Source: Cloacibacterium normanense | GTDB lineage: Bacteria; Bacteroidota; Bacteroidia; Flavobacteriales; Weeksellaceae | Length of the DNA stretch: 64,000 nucleotides | NCBI RefSeq assembly: GCF_002943105.1 | Contig: NZ_PTPZ01000010.1 | Coordinates: 1 to 64,000, forward strand | Direction: 5' to 3' | Part shown: one piece after another, positions 18,160 to 27,403 of the stretch | How the letters are laid out: each line of letters opens with the position of its first letter | How positions within the stretch are numbered: position 1 is the first letter of the stretch | Position numbers and translations under genes: made by a program | The notes under the pieces: model-generated | What the model was told of the DNA's origin: nothing | Seen by the model: only the letters and a program-made list of their open reading frames with translations | Databases searched by the model: none

Positions 18160-20097
18160 TTAACGATCTAATTTTTCGAAAATTGAATTATTGCTGATGA
18201 ATTCTGGCACCATATTTTTAAGGATTCTCACAATTTGATTATTATCGTGAGATAGTGTAGCGTTTTCTATTTGTTCTAATAAATCTTTTATTTCATTATA
18301 TTCCTTATGAGGATCCATAGAAACCATTATTTTATGGTGAGGTGTTGGAAGATTTTTTGTATTATCGCTTAATAACTCCTCATATAATTTTTCTCCAGGT
18401 CTTAATCCTGTATATTTTAATAGAATATCTTTTTCTGGTTCTTTTCCTGAAAGTTTAATCATTTTTATTGCTAAATCTTTTATTTTCACAGGTTTTCCCA
18501 TATCAAAGACAAAAATTTCGCCTCCTTTTCCCATAGTAGAGGCTTGCAGCACTAATTCGCATGCTTCAGAAATGGTCATAAAATATCTAACAATATCTGG
18601 GTGGGTAATGGTAATGGGCCCTCCTGCTTCAATTTGTTTTTTGAAAAGTGGAATTACAGAACCGTTGCTACCTAAAACATTTCCAAATCTGGTGGTAATA
18701 AATTTGGTTTTATTTTCTGGTAAAAATTGTAAAGATTGTACTAATAATTCTGCAGATCTCTTAGAGGCTCCCATTACATTGGTAGGGTTTACCGCTTTAT
18801 CTGTAGAAACCATTACAAATGTTTTTATATTATACAGCACAGAGAGTTTTGCCAGATTTTGTGTTCCCAATATATTTACCCAAACTGCTTCGTGAGGGTT
18901 ATTTTCGATCATTGGAACATGTTTATAGGCCGCTGCATGATATACCAAATCAAAATTGAATTTTGTAAAGATGCTTTCGAGTCTTTTTTTATTGGTAATA
19001 TCTGCTAAAATGAATTCAAAATCTATATCTGGAAATTTTTCGTTCATTTCCAACTGGATTTCGTGTAACGGTGTTTCCGCTTGGTCTACTACTACTACTT
19101 TAGAGGGTTTATATGAAGCTACTTTTCTCACAATTTCGCTCCCAATAGAACCTGCACCTCCAGTTACTAGAACTGATTTATTTTCATGAATTAATCTTAC
19201 TTCTTCATTTTCAATACAAATAGGTTCTCTATTGAGTAAATCTTCTATTTGAAAGCTACGAATATTGGTATGAATTTTTTCAGGATTGAATTCTTCCACC
19301 AAAGGAGCTTGAAAAATTTCCATTTCTTTCTCTAAAAACAAATTCACCCATTCTGTTAATTCATTAGCAGATAAATTTTCTTTAAGAATTAAAATCCCAT
19401 CTATTTCTAACTCTTCTTTCGGTGTTTTAATAAAAGTATCCTGAGTCATGATATCTAGTCCAAAAATTTTGGCATTTCTAGAATCATTTCTCTTGGTTAA
19501 AAACCCTTTTAATTTATATTGTAGATTATGACTTTCGATGATAGAATTTGCGATTGCTACCGAATAATCAGAAATTCCTAAAATTAATATTCTTTTTTTA
19601 AGAGAATTGTCTTTGTACTCCTTAATCCAGCGAAACATTTCCTTCACAAAAAGACGAAACATAAATAACGTACTAAATGAAAAGAAGAAAAAAACGATAA
19701 AGAATGATATATTTTCAGGAACTGAATGATCATAGACCATATTGTATACTCCAGAAAGAGCCCACAGTGTAAATGTAGTAGCAACAATGCACCATAATAG
19801 ATTCAATAAATCATAAAAAGTAGAGTGTCTTATAATACCTGCGTATGTTTTAAAAACATACATATAAAAAAGACTTACTGCTATTATTAAAGCATAACCT
19901 GCAAAACTTTCTGCTATAAAATCGGAATGGTTTAGAACTTTTTCTAAAATTTTGAATGAAAAGAAAGTAGAAACTCCAATTAAAAAAACATCTATTGCGA
20001 TGATGATGTATCTTGGTAAATATCTTATATTGGCTAAATTAAGTAAAACATTTACCTCATTCATCTTGTTTTCTGGTTCATTTTTCTGAGTCATCAT
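18160..20097 (-). CDS. Membrane-bound UDP-GlcNAc 4,6-dehydratase, CapD/WbpM/PglF-like
   Basis: A 645-residue protein with four N-terminal membrane helices (about 30-150). A first nucleotide-binding domain (ILGISDYSVAIANS) follows, then a catalytic SDR domain with VTGGAGSIGSEI (about 309-320) and STDKAVNPTNVMGASK, where Met replaces Tyr as in the SMK triad of PglF/WbpM. The product, UDP-2-acetamido-2,6-dideoxy-D-xylo-hexos-4-ulose, can feed both the WbpV-like reductase (2484) and the PglE-like aminotransferase (205). It has its own well-matched promoter at 20144-20174. The ATG at 20097 is followed at once by a second Met. Confidence 0.9.
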   Translation of the reverse strand: MMTQKNEPENKMNEVNVLLNLANIRYLPRYIIIAIDVFLIGVSTFFSFKILEKVLNHSDFIAESFAGYALIIAVSLFYMYVFKTYAGIIRHSTFYDLLNLLWCIVATTFTLWALSGVYNMVYDHSVPENISFFIVFFFFSFSTLFMFRLFVKEMFRWIKEYKDNSLKKRILILGISDYSVAIANSIIESHNLQYKLKGFLTKRNDSRNAKIFGLDIMTQDTFIKTPKEELEIDGILILKENLSANELTEWVNLFLEKEMEIFQAPLVEEFNPEKIHTNIRSFQIEDLLNREPICIENEEVRLIHENKSVLVTGGAGSIGSEIVRKVASYKPSKVVVVDQAETPLHEIQLEMNEKFPDIDFEFILADITNKKRLESIFTKFNFDLVYHAAAYKHVPMIENNPHEAVWVNILGTQNLAKLSVLYNIKTFVMVSTDKAVNPTNVMGASKRSAELLVQSLQFLPENKTKFITTRFGNVLGSNGSVIPLFKKQIEAGGPITITHPDIVRYFMTISEACELVLQASTMGKGGEIFVFDMGKPVKIKDLAIKMIKLSGKEPEKDILLKYTGLRPGEKLYEELLSDNTKNLPTPHHKIMVSMDPHKEYNEIKDLLEQIENATLSHDNNQIVRILKNMVPEFISNNSIFEKLDR

Positions 20098-20143
20098 GGG
20101 TGCTTTTAATCTTTATATGGTTGTCTACCGAAAAGTATACATG

Positions 20144-20174
20144 CAAATTTACATAAATCTGAATAATTTTCAAA
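20144..20174 (-). promoter_or_regulatory. Bacteroidota-type promoter of the capD/wbpM-like gene
   Basis: The minus strand reads TTTG (20171-20174), 19 bp, then TAAATTTG (20144-20151). This is an exact match to the -33 TTTG and -7 TAnnTTTG consensus. It lies 47 bp before the ATG, implying a leader of about 40 nt. Confidence 0.7.
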
Positions 20175-20252
20175 TTTGTTTTGTAGTTATTTGTATTAAC
20201 GAATTGTGAATTGAACGCTAAATGGGAGAATCGAGAACCGAAAACTGAGAAT

Positions 20253-23051
20253 TTAGTTTCCTGTACCAAATCTTTTTACTTCTAGTTTTTTTTCTTTTAC
20301 TTTTAACAAGAAATCTTTTAAACTATTATCAGAGCCTTCTTCTACTTCAACAGTCATAAGATTATCATCTATATAAACATTCTTTTGTAGATATTGTTTA
20401 TCAATAGACACTTGATAATCACCTAAAGGGAGATACATGATATACTCTCCTCGAGTATTTAGATATGTAGTATAAATTTTTCCGTTACTGTTTATAAATT
20501 GTATTGGGATTCCTGCAAAAATTTCTAGAACCTCATATTGTGTTTTTGTTGTTTTTTGATAGATAACCTTTCCTCTTACAACGCCAGAATGTTGCAAAGG
20601 AATAAGTAAAAACATTTCCTTTTTATCTAATTTTATTTTTTGGTCTTCCGAATACCATTTTGTTTCTAAAGATTTTATGGTATATTCTCCATAAGGCAGT
20701 CTTCTATATTTCACATTTCCGTCCTTATCAGAAATAAAAATGGTATTATTTACTTTTATTTTACTATTCGGGGCTGGTAGATCAATGCCCTCATCAAACT
20801 TGTTGTTATGATTGATGTCTAAAAATGTAAATATCTTTAGTGTACCGTTCTTGTATTGCACGGTTTCCTCACCTATTGTGGGAATCTCTTGAGTAATTCC
20901 TATTTGATAATAAACATTAGAAGCGCCATAAAAATTATTATCAAAACGACTATATAGTACATTAGCAAATATTTTGGTAGAGATAAAAGGTCTATAATCT
21001 GCTCCTGTATTTAAAGACCAAGTAGTTCCTGTATTACTATTATAGGTTGCAAGAGTTGTAAAATTGAGACTTGTTTTTTTATTCGGCGATTCCCATTTAT
21101 AATATGCTAATCCAGAAATTTTTTGGGTATTCTTAGTTAATTGTCCTTCATTATTTCCTTCGTATAGCATAAAGTTTCCTTTCTGATATAAAGCACTTAT
21201 CATTAAACTTTTATAAAACCAATTTGCCTGCCATTGATTTATGTAAGATGAATTGGTTCTATTTTTGTAATGAGACCAGCCCTGAGAAGTAGAAATATTC
21301 AATCTATTTTCTGAACGATTTATATTATAATTGATTGCGGCAGAAAACGTAGTAGCATTAAAAATGATGTTGGTTTTTATAAAATCATTCCCCAAGAATA
21401 TATTCGCATTTTCATTCCAATTTTGAGAAAAAATATTTGCGGAAATTTTTTTTGTAAGAGGGAAATTACTTCCTATTTCTATTTTTAATCTCGTAGTTTT
21501 GTTATCAAATCTGTATTGCGGATTAAGTTCTTGTGGGTCATACGCATTATAACTGCCTGATGTATAAAAAGACATTTTCCCAAAATTCCTTGCTAATCTT
21601 TGCTCAATCATTGTAGCCCCTCTTTTTAATCCAGGATAATATTTACTACTGTAAAAATTATTTGAACTCCATGACCAGTTTTTCCAATTTTTTAAATACA
21701 TCCAAGCTAATGCTAAAGAAGATTTCTCTAAATTGAAGTGATTATTAATTTCAGAATTCCCATAACTTATATCAAACTTATGAACAGTGTTATTTTTATT
21801 ATTCCATTCTAAGCCATTTTTAAAGATTATATTATTTTGTTCTTTGTCTGTATCAAAAATAAATTCATTATTCAAAGTAAATTTATCGTTAATCTGTAAA
21901 GTCGATTTAGCAAAAGCTGTATACCCTCTTTTCATTTCAGCATTAAAGGGATCTACCAGGTTAAAACTCTTTTCCGCAACACCTATACTCCCTGACCACT
22001 TTTTATTATTTAAGGGCAGAACATTTAACTCCAGCCCTCTACCTAGAACGCTTACTTCCAATCCATTAGCATTAACATTACCTAATTTTAACTCTAGCGG
22101 ACCTTTTCCGAATGTAAGGTATGAATTCTGTAGAATAATTTTTTCTGCATTATTGGGCCAATAAGAGGCATTAAGATTCAGTCCAATTTTAGTGTTATTT
22201 AGATTTGCTTCTGTATGCAAGTCTAAATGGTTAGATGAGCCAAAATCTGACCAAGGATTAGAAGCCATCCAAGTTATATAATTAGGATTTTTTTGAAAAA
22301 GGCGTTGATTTATATTTAGTGGGTCTACATACCTTCTATCTCCTAGAGCGTTTTGAACCATTATCATCGCATTTCCAAAATATTCATTATTACTATCAAA
22401 TGCTGCAATATTTACGGTAAAAAGTTCAATATTTATTATTTCTTTATCAATAACTTTATTAAAAGAAACAATTTTATTTTCAAAAGGCTGTAGTGTTATC
22501 TCTTTTTTCAGTGTGGTTGAATTCCCTCTTCCTTGAGGGAAGCTAGCTAATACATTTACTTTTTCAGTTTGATTTCCAGAATTGAACACTTGTGCTGATA
22601 CTTTAAGAGAATCACCAATTTTTTCCATAAGCAGATACGGCTGAGTTGCTATTAACTTTAATAGCCTAATTGGCTGGATTTTCAGTTCTGTATTAGCTTC
22701 TGCTTTTTTTATCCCTAAACTATCAATTGCCGTAATATTTATATTGAATTCTCCTGCTGGTTGTGATTTTTCAACCCATAATTTAAAAGGATAATATAAT
22801 TCTTCATTTGGTTCTAATGTGATGATTGTATTTGTAGATAATATCTTTACAGCTTTGGGTACATTTGCATTTAATTGAAACTTTTGTTCTTTAGAAGTTT
22901 CATTTTTCATTTTTAACAACAAGGTTATTCTATCGTCATTTTTGGCAGATATTTTTTCATCAGTAACCATAGAAATATTCTTTGTTTGAGCAAAACAAAG
23001 AATTGTATTTAATAAGATTATAAAACTCCAATTTTTTTTAAAGGTCTTCAT
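20253..23051 (-). CDS. Usher-like outer-membrane beta-barrel protein of a fimbrial operon
   Basis: A 932-residue protein with a signal peptide (LLNTILCFAQ). Two beta-rich Ig-like regions (about 25-240) are followed by a long region of alternating aromatic and polar strands (about 250-745) that looks like an outer-membrane barrel. Two C-terminal Ig-like domains follow: FLDINHNNKFDEGIDLPAPN, then GNVKYRRLPYGEYTI, and GVVRGKVIYQ. The DxNxNxxFDxG...LPxGxY pattern is typical of C-terminal domains of ushers and related surface barrels. It is last in an operon with subunits, a PapD-like chaperone and a tip-like protein, so I infer a secretion and assembly pore. No classical FimD N-terminal domain is evident, so the usher role is not certain. 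Confidence 0.6.
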   Translation of the reverse strand: MKTFKKNWSFIILLNTILCFAQTKNISMVTDEKISAKNDDRITLLLKMKNETSKEQKFQLNANVPKAVKILSTNTIITLEPNEELYYPFKLWVEKSQPAGEFNINITAIDSLGIKKAEANTELKIQPIRLLKLIATQPYLLMEKIGDSLKVSAQVFNSGNQTEKVNVLASFPQGRGNSTTLKKEITLQPFENKIVSFNKVIDKEIINIELFTVNIAAFDSNNEYFGNAMIMVQNALGDRRYVDPLNINQRLFQKNPNYITWMASNPWSDFGSSNHLDLHTEANLNNTKIGLNLNASYWPNNAEKIILQNSYLTFGKGPLELKLGNVNANGLEVSVLGRGLELNVLPLNNKKWSGSIGVAEKSFNLVDPFNAEMKRGYTAFAKSTLQINDKFTLNNEFIFDTDKEQNNIIFKNGLEWNNKNNTVHKFDISYGNSEINNHFNLEKSSLALAWMYLKNWKNWSWSSNNFYSSKYYPGLKRGATMIEQRLARNFGKMSFYTSGSYNAYDPQELNPQYRFDNKTTRLKIEIGSNFPLTKKISANIFSQNWNENANIFLGNDFIKTNIIFNATTFSAAINYNINRSENRLNISTSQGWSHYKNRTNSSYINQWQANWFYKSLMISALYQKGNFMLYEGNNEGQLTKNTQKISGLAYYKWESPNKKTSLNFTTLATYNSNTGTTWSLNTGADYRPFISTKIFANVLYSRFDNNFYGASNVYYQIGITQEIPTIGEETVQYKNGTLKIFTFLDINHNNKFDEGIDLPAPNSKIKVNNTIFISDKDGNVKYRRLPYGEYTIKSLETKWYSEDQKIKLDKKEMFLLIPLQHSGVVRGKVIYQKTTKTQYEVLEIFAGIPIQFINSNGKIYTTYLNTRGEYIMYLPLGDYQVSIDKQYLQKNVYIDDNLMTVEVEEGSDNSLKDFLLKVKEKKLEVKRFGTGN

Positions 23052-23059
23052 ATCCTACT

Positions 23060-24073
23060 TTATTGCGGAATCATCGTAAAAAATACGGTTTCCGAGTACT
23101 GTTCGTAGTCTTTATCAAAAAAATTGGTATCTCCAGGTTTTGTAGAATAAATGGCATCAAAAAATTTGTTTCCTGCATGCTCTGTATTACTAAACAATTT
23201 TTGCTGTGCACTGGAAAGATATACCTCACCCATTGTTCTCTGAGTTGCATTCTCTTTGATCATTAATTTCACCGTATTAATAGGTAAAATTTTATTAGAC
23301 GCACTTGTAAGATTGTTAGACAATGCGTTTACTCTTACCTCATAAGGAGTTGAAGAATAAGTAGATAATGCATTTGGATAACTTTTAGAAACGCCGTTTG
23401 CGTAATCATTAGCCGATTTAAATTCTAACCATACATTTTTTGCAGAGGCATTTAATTGCATTCCATATTTAGGTTCAACAGGTAGATTATCTGTGGGTAA
23501 AATCTGCATCCAATAAGAAAATGGAGCGCTAGCTTTAATCTCTCCTTTTCTGTTTCTTACTTCTATTATTAAATTAACTCTATAATTATAGTATGACACA
23601 TAATCTTTTAAATAAGCTCCTCCTTCAATAAAAAGATGATAAAAAAATTTTATTGAAAAATAGTACTTTATTTGAAGATTATATGGGGAATTATATACCC
23701 AATAAGAGTTAGCATTTAAAAAAGGAATAGGAGTTTTCACAAGACCTATATTATCTGCTGTAGGATAAATATTATCTTCATTTGGACCGTTAGCAACCAA
23801 ATAACTATATTGATATTTTAGTTTATACGGAGGAAAGTTTTTATAGCCATTAGAAATATTCCCATCCACTCTAAAACTTAGATACCAGTCTTGCATTGGA
23901 TTCCCTTGCGAGTTTTGCACCTCTAGAAATACCGTGGAATGGTTATAGGAGGTAAGACCATTATAAGAAGTAAGTCCTGCCCAGCCATTATCCCAAGCGC
24001 TCACTTTCACTTCTTGTGCATTTACAAGGCATACCCCCCACAAAAAGATTAAAAAAAACGCTTTATTTATCAT
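23060..24073 (-). CDS. Two-domain tip adhesin-like minor subunit
   Basis: A 337-residue secreted protein (signal MINKAFFLIFLWGVCLVNA). Residues 20-200 form a beta-rich, Tyr- and Trp-rich domain unlike the other subunits. Residues 205-337 resemble the 180-residue subunits: LEFKSANDYANGVSK against VNLDYKTTTDYQDGVNV, STPYEVRVNALSNNLTS against STGGFEVNVSAAGDLTS, and a last strand SETVFFTMIPQ against TTTVTYTISPK. An N-terminal unique domain on a C-terminal pilin domain is the plan of tip adhesins such as FimH or CooD. The gene lies between chaperone and usher-like genes with gaps of 1 and 8 bp. The receptor is unknown. Confidence 0.62.
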   Translation of the reverse strand: MINKAFFLIFLWGVCLVNAQEVKVSAWDNGWAGLTSYNGLTSYNHSTVFLEVQNSQGNPMQDWYLSFRVDGNISNGYKNFPPYKLKYQYSYLVANGPNEDNIYPTADNIGLVKTPIPFLNANSYWVYNSPYNLQIKYYFSIKFFYHLFIEGGAYLKDYVSYYNYRVNLIIEVRNRKGEIKASAPFSYWMQILPTDNLPVEPKYGMQLNASAKNVWLEFKSANDYANGVSKSYPNALSTYSSTPYEVRVNALSNNLTSASNKILPINTVKLMIKENATQRTMGEVYLSSAQQKLFSNTEHAGNKFFDAIYSTKPGDTNFFDKDYEQYSETVFFTMIPQ

Positions 24074-24074
24074 T

Positions 24075-24875
24075 TTACTCGATATTAAAATTTAACTCCG
24101 CCATTTTGACGGTATCATCATTACCATAAGAAAAAATAGAAGATGCAATGTATTTCCCTTGTGGTACATTTTGTGGAATTTCTATTTTAATTTTTCTTTT
24201 GTCTCCTGGAAGTGTATATAAAACTTGATCTTGAAGTTTTACTTTGTTTCCATTATTTTGATTCACTAGCTCGGTAGATAATGTCCCATCTGTCCACATA
24301 TTTCCATTATTTATCATTTCTAGCTCTAATTTTTCTGTTTTCTTATTCCAAGAAAAATCAATAAAATCTATGGAAGGATTAGGTGTTTCTGGATATCTAT
24401 GATATATTTTAATTCCTGATCTTAGGCTCACCTTTACTAATGCTCCTTTTTCATTATAAGAATCCACAGGATTGGTTTGGGTAATATAGAGCATTGCAGT
24501 ATGGACTTTAAGTGTATCCTTTTTATTGTAAGGCGGTGACACTGTAATTTCTAATTCTTTGGACTCACCTGGAGGCAAAGTAAAATAAGATTGGGGAGCA
24601 ACCGTAATCCATGATGCACAAGAATTCTCTAGAGTATTAGGGTCAGCAGTAATATTATTCCCATTTTCATCATATTTCCAATCTCCAAAAGATACAGAAA
24701 GAATAAGTGGTGTTGTTTTACTATCATTTGTTACCACTACTTTCTTTGTAAGTTTATCTCCTGATTCCGCTACAAAGTAATTTCTAGGAGGCGTAACCCC
24801 TAAACCCGTCTGTGCTTTACCCAAAAATGGAATAAAACATATAAAGCACTGAATTAAAAATAGTATATTTTTCAT
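24075..24875 (-). CDS. PapD-like periplasmic pilus-assembly chaperone
   Basis: A 266-residue protein with a signal peptide ending at GKAQ (about 22). It has two Ig-like domains: D1 (about 25-150: GVTPPRNYFVAESGDKLTKKVVVTND, LPPGESKELEITVSPP, HTAMLYITQ) and D2 (about 160-266: SIDFIDFSW, ELEMINNGN, LPGDKRKIKIEIP). This is the PapD-like boomerang layout and the normal length. It should cap fimbrial subunits by donating a strand in the periplasm. It lies directly after a subunit gene, separated by a strong hairpin, and 1 bp from the tip-like gene. Confidence 0.75.
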   Translation of the reverse strand: MKNILFLIQCFICFIPFLGKAQTGLGVTPPRNYFVAESGDKLTKKVVVTNDSKTTPLILSVSFGDWKYDENGNNITADPNTLENSCASWITVAPQSYFTLPPGESKELEITVSPPYNKKDTLKVHTAMLYITQTNPVDSYNEKGALVKVSLRSGIKIYHRYPETPNPSIDFIDFSWNKKTEKLELEMINNGNMWTDGTLSTELVNQNNGNKVKLQDQVLYTLPGDKRKIKIEIPQNVPQGKYIASSIFSYGNDDTVKMAELNFNIE

Positions 24876-24881
24876 TATTAC

Positions 24882-24919
24882 AAAAAAAAGACAATTTAAG
24901 ATAAAAATCCTAAATTGCC
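24882..24919 (-). terminator. Intercistronic terminator/attenuator between subunit and chaperone genes
   Basis: On the minus strand GGCAATTTAGG pairs with CTTAAATTGTC around an 8-nt loop (11 pairs, two G-U), followed directly by eight T. It falls between the stop of the 180-residue subunit (24944) and the chaperone start (24875). Partial termination here would give more subunit than chaperone or usher mRNA, as in known fimbrial operons. Confidence 0.75.
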
Positions 24920-24943
24920 TTCTTATTTTTTTATAAATACCTA

Positions 24944-25486
24944 TTATTTAGGACTTATGGTATAAGTTACAGTAGTAGTATATACTGTAGGATTTTCTCC
25001 ATTGATAAATTTATCTACATATGCATCTGCTCCTGCTGCTGCATAGTTTACACTTACCGTTTTATTTACTCCACCAGTAGCGTTATCTACTAATAACTGA
25101 TTAGTATTAGATAAATTAATTGATTTGTAAGTATTGCTTGTAGTAGATGTTAATGGATTAACTGTACCAGCACTTGCAGTAATTTTAATATCTGCAGCTG
25201 AAATATTTTTTGTTGCATCACTACTTGTAAGATCACCTGCAGCACTTACGTTTACTTCAAAACCACCAGTACTGTAAATTTTTAAATGATCTTTTTTATC
25301 TACATTTACACCATCTTGGTAATCTGTGGTAGTTTTGTAATCTAAATTTACCACTTTGTTGTCTGGATTTACTACAATTGTTTGGATAGGATACAACTTT
25401 ACATTTACTGTTGCATTATCACTCACTTGAGCTTGAGCAGTAAAAACACCTGCTAACATAATTAATAAGAAAAATGTTTTTTTCAT
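24944..25486 (-). CDS. Fimbrial major subunit-like protein (180 residues)
   Basis: A signal peptide (KKTFFLLIMLAGVFTAQAQ) is followed by a single beta-rich domain. It starts NATVNVKLYPIQTIVVN and ends in an alternating hydrophobic strand, VYTTTVTYTISPK. The shape (short first strands, HLKIYSTGGFEVNVSA core, C-terminal strand) recalls CS1-type alternate chaperone-usher pilins, though I cannot claim homology. It has its own promoter (25543-25550) and is followed by an attenuator, so it is probably the abundant shaft subunit. A paralogue lies immediately upstream at 25671-26213. Confidence 0.62.
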   Translation of the reverse strand: MKKTFFLLIMLAGVFTAQAQVSDNATVNVKLYPIQTIVVNPDNKVVNLDYKTTTDYQDGVNVDKKDHLKIYSTGGFEVNVSAAGDLTSSDATKNISAADIKITASAGTVNPLTSTTSNTYKSINLSNTNQLLVDNATGGVNKTVSVNYAAAGADAYVDKFINGENPTVYTTTVTYTISPK

Positions 25487-25542
25487 AATTTTTTTTTGTC
25501 GTTTGATTTTTTTTTTAATCCTCTTAGGACTTTTTCCGGGTG

Positions 25543-25550
25543 CAAAATTA
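25543..25550 (-). promoter_or_regulatory. -7 promoter element of the major subunit gene
   Basis: TAATTTTG on the minus strand fits TAnnTTTG exactly, 56 bp before the ATG of the 24944-25486 subunit. The -33 region is a T-rich run without a clean TTTG at the right spacing, so only half of the consensus is met. Confidence 0.45.
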
Positions 25551-25670
25551 CAACCTCTATTTAAAAAAAACTTATGAAAAAAAACAAAAAACCTATGATA
25601 AATCCTTTAATTTCAACATTGTTTCACTACTATGGTTAGTGGTAGCATATTACTTATAATTTATTTATAG

Positions 25671-26213
25671 TTATTTTGGTTCTATGGAGTAAATTATTTG
25701 AATAGCATAATTGGTTTCCTTTCCCCCCGTTATTTTATTATGCCATTTATTTCCATTGGCTCCATTATATTGAATATTGAAATACTTATTAACACCTCCT
25801 CTATTGCTAGAAAATAAATCTACATTATTCTGTGAAAGAGATACTTCTTGAGTTATTAATTCTTCTAAATTATTAGATGTTCCTTTAGTAGCCATCAAAG
25901 TTATATCTGACGCTTGAATTGGACTAGCCTCGCTATTGTCTGAAGTCAAATGATCTTGATCTGCCTTTACTTTAACAATAAAACCTCCTGTGCTATTTAT
26001 TTTTAAATGATTTTCCTTCATTACAGAAACACCATTAGAATAATCTGCTTGATTTTTATAAATCATATCTACCCTATTTTCTCCATTTATCGCAATGGTT
26101 TGTACAGGAAAAAGATTAATATTTAGCGCTAGCGCATTTCCTAATTGCGCTCTTACCAAAATTACTGTTCCAATTACAGCAAATATTCTAACTATTGCTT
26201 TCAGGGTTTCCAT
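25671..26213 (-). CDS. Fimbrial subunit-like protein, paralogue of the major subunit
   Basis: A 180-residue secreted protein (signal to about LVRA, residue 22). It matches the 24944-25486 protein along its length: LNINLFPVQTIAIN, YKNQADYSNGVSV, HLKINSTGGFIVKVKA, GGVNKYFNIQYNGA and a C-terminal strand IQIIYSIEPK. It is the first structural gene, 19 bp after the AraC-type regulator. It may be an adaptor, initiator or alternative shaft subunit; order alone cannot tell. The 184 bp to the next gene carry that gene's promoter. Confidence 0.6.
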   Translation of the reverse strand: METLKAIVRIFAVIGTVILVRAQLGNALALNINLFPVQTIAINGENRVDMIYKNQADYSNGVSVMKENHLKINSTGGFIVKVKADQDHLTSDNSEASPIQASDITLMATKGTSNNLEELITQEVSLSQNNVDLFSSNRGGVNKYFNIQYNGANGNKWHNKITGGKETNYAIQIIYSIEPK

Positions 26214-26232
26214 GACTATTTACATTTATTTT

Positions 26233-27063
26233 TTATTTTAAACTTGGTATTTCTACAATAGCTTTTTGTCTATATTTACGGGGAGAATACCCTGTGTTTT
26301 TTTTAAAGAAATTACTGAAATTACTCTCTTCAGAAAATCCTGATTCTAAACTTATCAACTTTATAGGAACATCTGTAGCTTTCAATATTTTTTTTGCTTT
26401 TTCCACTATTTTCGCTGTGAGAAACTTTTTCGTAGAACAACCATATATTTCTTGCATTGCATTATCTAAAGTTCGTTTTGTAACGCCTAACTGGTCTGCA
26501 TAATAATCTATTTTTAATTTTGTCACTCCTTCCTTTTGTAAAATCATTACAAAGCGATTAATAAGTTCTTTTTCATACGTATTATTCCTCATTTCCTCTA
26601 GCACTGCATCATACTCTATTTGTGCACGAATCAAAACAAATTCTAAAAAATTTATGAATAAATTTTTAGCAATAATTTTATTGAGTCTCTTATTTTGAGT
26701 AGGTTCATAATAAGATTTAAACATACATTCATAAGGCATAAAATTATTTTTAATGAGTAATCCATTAGATTGTTTAAAAAGGAGACCTTTTTTGATGAGT
26801 TTCAGAAATTCTAGTCTATCTACAAATAAATCCGCTCTAAACCAAATTAATATAGCAGTTTCTGCGGCTCCTAATATTGTCACTTTAGAATTAGGAGCAA
26901 TAAAATAGAAATTTTCTTCTGTAATCTTTTCTTCATGTTCTCCTATTTTTAAAAAAAATTCTTCTTTGCCCGAATAAATAATAGAATAATGTGAACTGAT
27001 TAATTTTTCATATATCGTCCTTAGTTCTTTAATTTGTGCTACTCCCCAATCTCTCATTTTCAT
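26233..27063 (-). CDS. AraC-family transcriptional regulator of the fimbrial operon
   Basis: A 276-residue protein with a cupin-like N-terminal half (IYSGKEEFFLKIGEHEEKI, then FYFIAPNSKVTILGAAET). The C-terminal AraC double helix-turn-helix (about 165-272) includes YADQLGVTKRTLDNAMQ, SLESGFSEESNFSNFFKKNTGYSPRKYR. It lies just upstream of, and is likely cotranscribed with, the fimbrial-like genes, which suggests it controls them. AraC-type activators such as Rns/CfaD control CS1-type fimbriae, so this fits the proposed system. The effector is unknown. Confidence 0.85.
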   Translation of the reverse strand: MKMRDWGVAQIKELRTIYEKLISSHYSIIYSGKEEFFLKIGEHEEKITEENFYFIAPNSKVTILGAAETAILIWFRADLFVDRLEFLKLIKKGLLFKQSNGLLIKNNFMPYECMFKSYYEPTQNKRLNKIIAKNLFINFLEFVLIRAQIEYDAVLEEMRNNTYEKELINRFVMILQKEGVTKLKIDYYADQLGVTKRTLDNAMQEIYGCSTKKFLTAKIVEKAKKILKATDVPIKLISLESGFSEESNFSNFFKKNTGYSPRKYRQKAIVEIPSLK

Positions 27064-27403
27064 CTCAGTCTGTGTTTGTTTTAGCTTATCCTTATGATTT
27101 TCATACTAAATTACAAAAAAAACATCATATTCGCTATATTTTTTTATCATATTTACTTGCATGAATTTTTATTTATAACATTAAGAATCGAAGAGGAATA
27201 ATTAAGAGAGATAAGGAAAGTAGGGGTGAAATCGTAAAGTTGTAAAATTGAGAAAGAAGAAGGAAGAAGGGAGAAGTGATGAGGGTGCCTTTGGAAATTT
27301 GGAAATAAGATAAGGTAGTAATGTAGTGATGTTCTGACGTAAGGATATTTATGTGTGAAAGAGATGATTATAAATTTGCTTACCGAATAATCTATTTTTT
27401 ATG
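27064..27403. other. 340-bp intergenic region upstream of the AraC gene
   Basis: No gene is supported. It holds purine-rich low-complexity sequence around 27180-27310, including a CGTAAAGTTGT-type word also found in repeats at 62281-62335. The AraC promoter should lie here, but I found no full consensus match. Confidence 0.5.
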
